Positions 23,679-31,893 of a stretch of 35,913 nucleotides of DNA are shown here, piece by piece. Numbering within the stretch: position 1 is the first letter of the stretch; the number at the start of each line of letters is the position of its first letter. The stretch spans positions 1-35,913 of the forward strand of contig CAJXQX010000038.1 in the NCBI GenBank assembly GCA_913058185.1, written 5' to 3'. The notes under the pieces are model-generated. The model had not been told where the DNA came from. It saw nothing but the letters and a program-made list of their open reading frames with translations, and made no database searches. A program made the position numbers and the translations under genes. The stretch is from an uncultured Verrucomicrobiota bacterium (GTDB lineage: Bacteria; Verrucomicrobiota; Verrucomicrobiia; Opitutales; Opitutaceae).

Positions 23679-24900
23679 GGTTTTTGTAAATCGGGCCCCG
23701 GTAGGCGAACTCCGGCGGGATGATCCGGCCAACCGCTTCGACTACCGCCCCGGAACCCCACCCAGCCAAGCCGTCTCGTTGTTGATGCCCGTGGGGGGGG
23801 AACCGTATTTTGCGGAACGCGCCACGGTGCTGCATCCCGTGTTCGACATGAACCTGCCCGAGGGCGCGCTCCGGGATACCCTACATACGATGTTTTCCAA
23901 AGCGTTGCCGGTTTTCGATGACCTGAGCCTGCTGGGAGTGGTCGGTCAGTCCCTGATCGGTCGTTTGCGCTTTGGGAATTCCGCCGCCGACCTCGATCGC
24001 GTACCCGCGCAAAACCTCAGCCAGTTACTCAGCTATCGCGGCACTTCGGAACTGTTTCGCGACCTGCTGGAGCGCTACGCGCAGTATTCCGGCGTGGCGG
24101 GGGTCCAGCCCAAGATGCTCATTCGCGACGATGGCAGCTTAAACATCGAGAAGCTGAGCCCTCCAGTCGGTAAGCAGGAAAAGATCACGACTTCCGGCAC
24201 AACGCACATGCTGAAGACGTTCGATCCAGCAAAATATCCGGCGCTCGCCGCCAACGAGTATCGCTGCTTGGAGACCGCCAGGCGGGCAGGTCTGCCGGTG
24301 GCATCAACTCAACTTGCGGAAGACGGGCAGACGCTGGTAATTGGGCGTTTTGATTTAAAGACCGACGGTTCCTATCTGGCCTTTGAAGATGGCTGCGCCC
24401 TCGACGGTCGACTGTCCCGCGACAAATACGAGGGCTCCTACGAACAACTCGCAGGCACGTTGGCCCGAGTGCTCAACAGCCCACGTGGGCTCGAAGCAGA
24501 ACTGGCCCAGTTTTACCGTTCGTGGGTCTTCTCGATCGCCATCCGCAATGGCGATGCCCACCGGAAGAATTTTGGCGTGCTCTACGATAATGCCACCGCC
24601 GCAGTCACCCTCGCACCCACCTTCGACCTGATCACCACCACCGCCTACCTACCGCAGGATAGTATGGCTTTGACCTTGGATGGCACGAAACGCTGGCCCG
24701 ACTACAAACGCGTTCTTCGCTACGGCATGCAGCGGTGTCGATTAGCGCCCAAAAAAGCGCACGACATCATCGCCGAAGTCGTCGAAACAGTCGCAACCGA
24801 CGAAGCAGTTTTGGATAAGAATATGGCGAGCGAAGACCATGAAGTCGCCCATGCCATGCGCACGGCGTGGCGCGATGGGATCAAGTTCTTGACCAAGTAA
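23671..24900 (+). CDS. hipA: HipA-like serine/threonine kinase toxin
   Basis: A 409-residue HipA-family kinase. In E. coli HipA phosphorylates the glutamyl-tRNA synthetase and slows growth; other HipA proteins hit other synthetases. Visible parts: an N-terminal subdomain (about 1-100), the regulatory loop YSGVAGVQPKMLI with Ser140 in the place of the autophosphorylated Ser, an ATP-contact Lys in THMLKTFD (182), NEYRCLETARRAGLPVA, VIGRFDL, the catalytic loop RNGDAHRKNFG (Asp295, Asn300) and the metal-binding LAPTFDLI (Asp319). All catalytic residues look intact, so the toxin should be active. Full length for the family. It follows HipB in one operon beside a decayed gene, as expected for a mobile accessory module. 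Confidence 0.9.
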   Translation: MTEVFVNRAPVGELRRDDPANRFDYRPGTPPSQAVSLLMPVGGEPYFAERATVLHPVFDMNLPEGALRDTLHTMFSKALPVFDDLSLLGVVGQSLIGRLRFGNSAADLDRVPAQNLSQLLSYRGTSELFRDLLERYAQYSGVAGVQPKMLIRDDGSLNIEKLSPPVGKQEKITTSGTTHMLKTFDPAKYPALAANEYRCLETARRAGLPVASTQLAEDGQTLVIGRFDLKTDGSYLAFEDGCALDGRLSRDKYEGSYEQLAGTLARVLNSPRGLEAELAQFYRSWVFSIAIRNGDAHRKNFGVLYDNATAAVTLAPTFDLITTTAYLPQDSMALTLDGTKRWPDYKRVLRYGMQRCRLAPKKAHDIIAEVVETVATDEAVLDKNMASEDHEVAHAMRTAWRDGIKFLTK

Positions 24901-24902
24901 GG

Positions 24903-24917
24903 CGAGGGAAGCCCTCG
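24903..24917 (+). terminator. Hairpin directly after hipA
   Basis: CGAGGG AAG CCCTCG: a perfect 6-bp GC-rich stem with a 3-nt loop, 2 nt beyond the hipA stop. It has no following U-run, so intrinsic termination is uncertain. Confidence 0.45.
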
Positions 24918-24965
24918 AAGCCGCTATCACCGCGCAAAACGGGTGCGAGAGGTTCACCCTTATAA

Positions 24966-25926
<961 letters not shown>

Positions 25927-25928
<2 letters not shown>

Positions 25929-26033
25929 TTTACGAATTCAGAATTACGATTTACGAATGTTCCCATCCACTCCCATCACTCGCCATCTGGTCAGAGCCAT
26001 CAAATCGTCCTTCGTAAATCGTCCTTCGTAAAT
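25927..26033. repeat. Interspersed GATTTACGAA / TTCGTAAATC repeats
   Basis: GATTTACGAA occurs at 25927-25936 and 25948-25957; its reverse complement TTCGTAAATC occurs at 26011-26020 and 26024-26033. Two direct copies facing two inverted copies can pair to form a long weak stem. The hemF stop codon overlaps the first copy. A short TACTCGC direct repeat lies at about 26083-26098, before hemE. Confidence 0.6.
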
Positions 26034-26110
26034 CCACCAACTGGAGTCCGAAGCATAACTCCATGGGCTTCTACAACTAGCTACTCGCTACTCGCTACTT
26101 TTTCAAAAGC

Positions 26111-27139
26111 ATGACTTCTCGTGAACGTTTCCTCGCCGCCTGTGCCTGCCAACCTCTGGATCGCCCGCCGATCTGGGTCATGCGCCAGGCTGGTCGCTAT
26201 CTGCCCGAGTATCGGGAGCTGAAGGCCAAGTCTTCCTTCCTGCACATGGTGCAGACCCCCGAGCTGGCCCTCGAAGTCACGATGCAACCCCTGCGCCGGT
26301 TTGCGCTGGATGCCGCGATTCTATTTTCGGATATTTTGACCATTCCCGAAGCGCTCGGGCAGCCCTACCACTTCCGTGATCAAGGTGGCATCGGCATGGA
26401 ATATCGGATCGAAACCCGCGCTCAAATCGATGCCCTCGCCGACGCCGATTCGATCCCGGAAAAGCTCTCTTACGTTCCAGCTACTCTGCGTCTCATTCGC
26501 CAAGAAGTCGGCGACACCAAGGCCGTGCTCGGCTTCGGCGGTTCGCCTTGGACCCTTGCCACCTACATGGTCGAAGGCGGCAGTTCGTCTGATTTCGAAC
26601 GTGTTAAACTCCTCTTCTACACGGATCGGGCCATGTTCGACGCGTTGCTCGAAAAACTCACCGCCGCGCTGATCACTTACTTCAAGATGCAGATCGAAGC
26701 GGGAGCGGACGCTATCCAGATCTTCGATTCATGGGGTGGCATCATTGCCGGGCCAGATTACGAAGCCGCCTCACTCCGGTGGATCAAACAAATCGTCGCC
26801 GCCCTACCCGCCGACTTCCCCATCATTCTTTACGCCAAAGGCACCGCCTCCCATCTCACCGATCAAGCCTTCAGCGGCGTGCGCGTGATCAGTGTCGATT
26901 GGACCAACGACCTCGCCATCACCCGCCAGAACTTGCCGGCCAATGTCGCCGTGCAGGGCAACTTGGATCCCGTATTGATGCAGACCACCCCCGAGATCGT
27001 CGCGCGCGAAACGTCCCGACTGCTGGAGTCCATGCGCGGCCTACCCGGTCACATCTTCAACCTCGGCCACGGCATCACGCCTCGAGCTCATATCTCCTGC
27101 ATGGAGTCACTAGTCGACACCGTCACCAGCTGGAAATGA
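26111..27139 (+). CDS. hemE: Uroporphyrinogen decarboxylase
   Basis: A 342-residue cytosolic enzyme of standard HemE length. It removes four carboxyl groups from uroporphyrinogen III to give coproporphyrinogen III, the substrate of HemF. Clear signatures: RPPIWVMRQAGRYLPEYREL (18-37), which contains the active-site Arg residues, FSDILTIPEALGQPYHF with the essential Asp, LGFGGSPWTLATYMVEGG, IQIFDSWGGIIAG, VDWTNDLAITRQNLPANVAV followed by QGNLDP, and FNLGHGITP near the end. Its stop overlaps the hemY start (ATGA), so the two are coupled. Confidence 0.98.
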   Translation: MTSRERFLAACACQPLDRPPIWVMRQAGRYLPEYRELKAKSSFLHMVQTPELALEVTMQPLRRFALDAAILFSDILTIPEALGQPYHFRDQGGIGMEYRIETRAQIDALADADSIPEKLSYVPATLRLIRQEVGDTKAVLGFGGSPWTLATYMVEGGSSSDFERVKLLFYTDRAMFDALLEKLTAALITYFKMQIEAGADAIQIFDSWGGIIAGPDYEAASLRWIKQIVAALPADFPIILYAKGTASHLTDQAFSGVRVISVDWTNDLAITRQNLPANVAVQGNLDPVLMQTTPEIVARETSRLLESMRGLPGHIFNLGHGITPRAHISCMESLVDTVTSWK

Positions 27140-28506
27140 GTGCCTTCCGAAAAGTTGCGGTTATCGGTGGAGGCATCACGGGCCTCACCGCCGCGTATGC
27201 GTTGAGGCAGACCGGTGCGACGGTGCGCCTGTTCGAAGCCGGAGCCAAAGTAGGCGGCCCGGTTCAGTCCGTGCGCGATGGCGAATGGCTGGTCGAAGCT
27301 GGACCCAATTCCATCCAAGAAAACTCTCCCGAGCTCACGGCGTTGATCTCGGATCTCGGACTCGATGAAGCACGCAGCGCAGCGCAACCGGCCGCGAAAA
27401 ATCGCTATATTCTCCGCAACGGAAAACCCCAAGCAGCTCCGAGCTCGCCTCCCGGCCTGTTATCTTCGTCCTTATTCTCTTTCGGCGCGAAGCTGCGGAT
27501 CTTTCGTGAGCTTTTGCACCGCCCTCGCATCCGCCCGGCCGATGTCAGTCTAGCGGATTTTGTGCGCAGTCACTTCGGCGACGAACTGGTAGACTACGGT
27601 CTCAATCCGTTTGTTTCCGGGATCTACGCGGGTGATCCCTCTCAGCTTTCGGCCCGACATTCATTTCCGTCGTTATGGAAGATTGAGCAAGAAACAGGTT
27701 CGATCATCCGGGGCCAAATCAAAGCAGCCAAAGCCAAGCGCGCCGTCGGTGGCCCGAGTGGTCCACCACCGATTATTTCGTTCCGCGAGGGGTTGGGTAT
27801 GCTCCCGGCCGCATTGGCTCGAGACATTGGTCCATTGAACATCGGCCTCAATGCTCGGATCAAAAGTCTCATTCCAGGCAAACGTTGGGGCGTGGTCTGG
27901 AATCGCGATAGCAACACGCAGGTCGAAGAATTTGATCGCGTGATCCTGGCCTTACCCGCGAAGCCATTATCCGAACTCACCATCGGTTCATTGGGTGAGT
28001 GCCCCTTGGCCGAACTGGCTGACATCACCACCCCGGCTGTCTCGTCATTTTTTCTCGGCTACAAACGTGAACAAGTTGCCCATCCGCTGGACGGGTTCGG
28101 CGTATTGATGCCTCAGGCCGAACACCGCCAAGTGCTCGGGGTGCTGTTCTCTTCCTCTTTATTCGAAGGTCGAGCGCCCGAAGGTCATGTTGGGCTCACG
28201 GTCATGTTGGGTGGAGTCCACCGTCCTGATCTAGGCCAAGCCGATGAAGCCACCCTATTGCGCGTGGTGAAGAGAGAACTCGGTGAGATCCTGGGTGTCA
28301 CGGGTGAGCCCGTCTATCAGCGCCTACATTCCTGGCCTCGGGCTATTCCCCAATACAATCTCGGCTACGGCGAATTCCTCAAAGTCATTGAGAGCTGTGA
28401 ACGGTCCTATCCCAGACTGTTCATTGGTGGGAACGTGCGCGATGGCATTTCTCTCACCAACGGTATCGCCGCCGGCCACAAATTGGCAGCTCGCGCGCTG
28501 GGCTGA
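27136..28506 (+). CDS. hemY: Protoporphyrinogen (coproporphyrinogen) oxidase, FAD-dependent
   Basis: A 456-residue flavoprotein; also called hemG in some annotation schemes. It oxidises protoporphyrinogen IX to protoporphyrin IX. The start is the ATG at 27136, inside the hemE stop; the open frame reaching back to 26731 is only read-through of hemE sequence. FAD binding is seen in VAVIGGGITGLTAAYALR (7-24) and LVEAGPNSIQENSPEL (about 54-69). The substrate domain has DFVRSHFGDELVDYGLNPFV followed by SGIYAGDP, and the C-terminus has FIGGNVRDGISLTNGIAAGH. Whether it works on the proto- or coproporphyrin route cannot be fixed by sequence alone, but HemF next door argues for the protoporphyrin route. 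Confidence 0.95.
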   Translation: MSAFRKVAVIGGGITGLTAAYALRQTGATVRLFEAGAKVGGPVQSVRDGEWLVEAGPNSIQENSPELTALISDLGLDEARSAAQPAAKNRYILRNGKPQAAPSSPPGLLSSSLFSFGAKLRIFRELLHRPRIRPADVSLADFVRSHFGDELVDYGLNPFVSGIYAGDPSQLSARHSFPSLWKIEQETGSIIRGQIKAAKAKRAVGGPSGPPPIISFREGLGMLPAALARDIGPLNIGLNARIKSLIPGKRWGVVWNRDSNTQVEEFDRVILALPAKPLSELTIGSLGECPLAELADITTPAVSSFFLGYKREQVAHPLDGFGVLMPQAEHRQVLGVLFSSSLFEGRAPEGHVGLTVMLGGVHRPDLGQADEATLLRVVKRELGEILGVTGEPVYQRLHSWPRAIPQYNLGYGEFLKVIESCERSYPRLFIGGNVRDGISLTNGIAAGHKLAARALG

Positions 28507-28564
28507 GAGGCAGGTGCTTTTAGAACCACAGATTTACCCAGATTGCAAAGCGATGGATTTCTCG

Positions 28565-28658
28565 GGAGGGACGACCTCCGTGTCGTCCGCGGAACCGTTC
28601 CAAACACAATCCTGTTCACCCCATCCCAACGTGCGGACCGAACGGAGCCGGTCCCTCC
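28565..28658. repeat. Palindromic intergenic element, family B (diverged)
   Basis: A 25-nt left arm beginning GGAGGGACGACCTCCG (28565-28589) and its right partner (28634-28658) agree at 19 of 25 positions. The mismatches keep each half self-paired: GGACGAC..GTCGTCC on the left and GGACCG..CGGTCC on the right. It lies between the convergent hemY and PhyH genes, 6 bp from the latter's stop, and could end both transcripts. Confidence 0.65.
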
Positions 28659-28664
28659 CCTTCC

Positions 28665-29669
28665 TTACGACTCCACCGACGGCCAGGGGCGCATACCGCG
28701 CAAATCAGCCGTTGCCTTGTCGTAGGTTTCCCGCCGTTCCACGTAACCCGTGTAGTGGGTCACTTGATCGGGGTGTTTTTCGCTACTGACCAAAAAGTCC
28801 GCTTCGGGAGGATAACAAGCGACCGTGATTTTTTCGTAGAACGCGTCATCCGCTTTACCAGCATCGTCCATGCTCTCCGGCCAAGCATCGCGATTACTCG
28901 GCACTTCCGCTGATTGGTAACGCAGATCCGCGCTCCAACGGATATGATCCGATGAATTGGGCGTCGAACAATGGGGCGTGCGATTGGTCATAAACACCAC
29001 GCCTCCCCGCGGGCATGCCGCCGTGATCGCCTTGCGCGGATCGTCGGGCAAATCCTCCTCCTCGATTACCAGAAAACCCGCGTTGCCCCCGGTGTGATGG
29101 CGCGCGAGCGAGCCGCGATGGGTTCGAGTCAGGATCTGCATACAACCATTCTCCACCGTCGCATCCACCATCGGCACCCAACACGTGATGATCATTTCGG
29201 TATCACAGTGTTCGGCAAAGTATCCACTGTCTTGGTGCCACGGCACATTGCCACGACCGATTTGAGGGAGTTTGGGGCGAATCCGATAGGCCGACGAAGC
29301 GACGACCTCATTGGTGTGCAACAATCCCCGCACCGCTGAGATCAGTTTGGGATGAGCGATCAGATCGAACATCTCCGGTGAGTGAAACCCACCGCCGCGC
29401 AACCCCTCTAGGTGTTTGAGTAATTCTCCACCGTTTTCCTTAGAATCGCGGTAGATCGCGGCCAGTCGGTGATCAAACTCGAGCTCAGGGTGTTCGTTCT
29501 CCAGTTTGCCTGCGGTCTTTAGTTCCTTGGTTTTTTCGGCTATTGCCGCATGCAAGGAACGGCGAAGAGGTTCGAGTTCAGCCGGGTCGAAGACATCTGG
29601 CACAATCACATAACCTTCCTGGTGAAAGTGGCGGATCTGCTCGGTGGTGAGAGAGGTGGAGACTGCCAT
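28665..29669 (-). CDS. PhyH-family Fe(II)/2-oxoglutarate dioxygenase
   Basis: A 334-residue enzyme of the phytanoyl-CoA dioxygenase family. The ATG at 29669 (MAVSTSLTTEQ) is preferred over a GTG nine codons earlier because the family typically opens with the helix LTTEQIRHFHQEGYVIVPDV. Iron ligands are visible as WHQD (His145, Asp147) and NRTPHCS (His233), with Arg244 of HIRWSADLRY as the 2-oxoglutarate anchor. The supporting beta strands MIITCWVPMVDAT and ENGCMQILTRTH are intact. Members hydroxylate small organic molecules (fatty acyls, ectoine, phosphonates); this sequence does not identify the substrate. It is monocistronic and divergent from the arabinofuranosidase, with a 146-bp gap. Confidence 0.9.
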   Translation of the reverse strand: MAVSTSLTTEQIRHFHQEGYVIVPDVFDPAELEPLRRSLHAAIAEKTKELKTAGKLENEHPELEFDHRLAAIYRDSKENGGELLKHLEGLRGGGFHSPEMFDLIAHPKLISAVRGLLHTNEVVASSAYRIRPKLPQIGRGNVPWHQDSGYFAEHCDTEMIITCWVPMVDATVENGCMQILTRTHRGSLARHHTGGNAGFLVIEEEDLPDDPRKAITAACPRGGVVFMTNRTPHCSTPNSSDHIRWSADLRYQSAEVPSNRDAWPESMDDAGKADDAFYEKITVACYPPEADFLVSSEKHPDQVTHYTGYVERRETYDKATADLRGMRPWPSVES

Positions 29670-29815
29670 AACTAACGAAATGTGCGGGGAACCCACTCCT
29701 CGATCAATCGGTTAATCCGCTCGCGAAAAATGAGTCGTGCTAAAGTGTGAGCATCATCGGCTTGGTGGGTCCCGTCCTCGGCATCCATACACAACTCAAC
29801 TCCTGCCTCCCTATC

Positions 29816-31792
29816 ATGAATCGATTCCTTTGTCTTCTCGTTGTCGCCTTGATGGGCGTTTCCGGTCTTTCCGCTATAATACCGCCCTTGCGCGTTGAGC
29901 TCGATCAATCGAAGATCGGTGAACCGATCGAACCCTTTATTTATGGTCAATTCATCGAACATCTGGGCCGGTGCATCTACGGCGGAATCTGGGCTGAAAT
30001 GCTGGAAGATCGAAAGTTCTACTTCCCGATCACCTCGAGCTACGACCCCTACGCGAACCTAACTGATACCGACTACCCCGTAGTAGGAGCATCGCCGTGG
30101 GAAATCCTCGGCAATCCCGCTCACGTGATCATGTCGAACCAAGACCCTTTCGTGGGGGAACATTCGCCGCAAATCACCGCAGGCGCCGGCATCAAGCAGC
30201 ACGACCTCGGGGTGATCGCGGATCAGAAATATGTCGGTTATATCTGGGTGAAACCGATCAACGGTGATGCTACGATCAATCTCAGCCTACGAATTCCGGG
30301 CCAGGCCGACGATTCTCGGGAGATCGAAATCAAATCGTCCCCTGATTTTGAGCGCTACGCTTTCGAATTTACCGCAGCTGCCACGCTCGAACGCGGAGCC
30401 ACGTTCTCGATCGAAGTCGCCCAGGGAGACGTGGTGCTGGGCCCTCCCTCGCTCATGCCCGCCAACAACATCAAGGGCATGCGGGCCGATACGATCGCTC
30501 TGCTCAAACAACTCAACGCGCCCGTCTTTCGGTGGCCAGGCGGAAACTTCGTCTCCGGTTACAACTGGCGTGACGGCATCGGCGATCGAGATCGCCGCCC
30601 TCCCCGCAAAAACCCGGCCTGGACTGGGGTGGAGCACAACGACTTCGGCACCGACGAGTTTATCGCGTTTTGCCGCGAGATCGACACCGCTCCCATGATT
30701 GCGGTGAACACCGGCTTCGGCGACGCCTACACCGCCGCCCAGTGGGTCGAATACACCAATGCCAGCGCCGATACCATCGGTGGCGGTTGGCGGGCGATCA
30801 ACGGCAACCCGGCTCCCTACGACGTCAAGAACTGGTGCATCGGCAACGAAATGTGGGGGCGTTGGCAGCTCGGGTTCATGGCGCTCAGCCACTATACGAT
30901 TAAACACAACGAGGTCTCCGCTGCAATGTGGGCAATCGACCCAGATTTGGTATTGGTCGGAGTGGGTGACCTCGAATCCAAATACGACGAAAACAATCCC
31001 GATGACGAAATGCACCAGATGGGTTGGTCCGAAGGCATGCTCCGCCGCTCGGCCGATCATATGACCATGCTCTCAGAGCACTTTTACGCCGGCCGCACGC
31101 CCTGGACCGAAGAAGTCCGACTGCCGCTGCTTGAACACGTGAAACTGATAAAAGAGCAGATCCGCATCAAAGCCGACGGACACCGTGAGATGCAGGCCCG
31201 GCTGCCTCATCTCAACGGACGCACCGTGCCCATCGCCATGGACGAGTGGAACTACTGGCATCGCGACTACGTTTACGGCGAGCTCGGCTGCATCTACGAC
31301 TTGTCTGACGCCTTGGGAATCGCGATGGGGCTGCACGAGTTTTATCGCCAAACGGACATCATCAAAATGGCCCACTACGCCCAGACCGTTAATGTAATCG
31401 GCGCGATCAAGACCTCACGCATCGCCGCCGAAATGGAGAGCACCGGACTCATCCTGCAACTCTACCGCAATCACTTTGGCACCCTCCCCCTCCAACTGGC
31501 CGACCATTTCGGCGATCTCGATATCGCCGCTGCCCTTACCGCTGACGGCACGGTTTTGACGGTAGGCGCAGTCAATCCGACTGATTCCCCCATCACCCTA
31601 GATCTTAACTCGGACCAGGACCTGCCCGATAGCGCCACCCGCTGGCACGTGGGCGGTCACGATCAACACGACCACAACGTGCCGGGGCATTCTCGGGTAT
31701 TGGACATTCAAATGACTCCAAAAATGAGCATCCATTCAGGTCTGGAGGTCCCGGCGTTAAGTAGCGCGATATTCCGCTTTGATCTGCGCTGA
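29816..31792 (+). CDS. Exported alpha-L-arabinofuranosidase, GH51
   Basis: A 658-residue glycoside hydrolase that removes terminal arabinofuranose from plant polysaccharides. The ATG at 29816 starts a clear signal peptide (MNRFLCLLVVALMGVSGLSA); an earlier ATG-less extension is ignored. After PFIYGQFIEHLGRCIYGGIW (GH51 start, about 42-61) comes a beta-sandwich insert resembling a CBM4/9-like module (about 115-215). The TIM barrel resumes with FRWPGGNFVSGYNWRDGIG, then WCIGNEMWG with the acid/base Glu345, and MDEWNYW with the nucleophile Glu477. A C-terminal beta domain ends at IFRFDLR. Retaining mechanism by family. There is no SusCD-like or other glycanase gene around it; it stands alone between PhyH and ileS. 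Confidence 0.93.
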   Translation: MNRFLCLLVVALMGVSGLSAIIPPLRVELDQSKIGEPIEPFIYGQFIEHLGRCIYGGIWAEMLEDRKFYFPITSSYDPYANLTDTDYPVVGASPWEILGNPAHVIMSNQDPFVGEHSPQITAGAGIKQHDLGVIADQKYVGYIWVKPINGDATINLSLRIPGQADDSREIEIKSSPDFERYAFEFTAAATLERGATFSIEVAQGDVVLGPPSLMPANNIKGMRADTIALLKQLNAPVFRWPGGNFVSGYNWRDGIGDRDRRPPRKNPAWTGVEHNDFGTDEFIAFCREIDTAPMIAVNTGFGDAYTAAQWVEYTNASADTIGGGWRAINGNPAPYDVKNWCIGNEMWGRWQLGFMALSHYTIKHNEVSAAMWAIDPDLVLVGVGDLESKYDENNPDDEMHQMGWSEGMLRRSADHMTMLSEHFYAGRTPWTEEVRLPLLEHVKLIKEQIRIKADGHREMQARLPHLNGRTVPIAMDEWNYWHRDYVYGELGCIYDLSDALGIAMGLHEFYRQTDIIKMAHYAQTVNVIGAIKTSRIAAEMESTGLILQLYRNHFGTLPLQLADHFGDLDIAAALTADGTVLTVGAVNPTDSPITLDLNSDQDLPDSATRWHVGGHDQHDHNVPGHSRVLDIQMTPKMSIHSGLEVPALSSAIFRFDLR

Positions 31793-31847
31793 ACGCGTTC
31801 AAATCCGCCCATAAGTCCTTCCCGAAAAAAATACAATATTGCGACCC

Positions 31848-31875
31848 TTGACTCGGGGAAGTTCGGCCGTAGCCT
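31848..31875 (+). promoter_or_regulatory. Possible ileS promoter
   Basis: TTGACT (31848-31853), a 16-bp spacer and TAGCCT (31870-31875), ending 18 bp before the ileS ATG. The -35 box is good and the -10 box poor, so transcription start and leader length are uncertain. Confidence 0.4.
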
Positions 31876-31893
31876 CCGCCACTTTATTTCTGG

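Noticed and set aside
26731-27135. N-terminal extension of hemY back into hemE
   Set aside because: The added residues are out-of-frame hemE sequence, rich in Arg/His. The ATGA overlap at 27136 gives the correct flavoprotein start.
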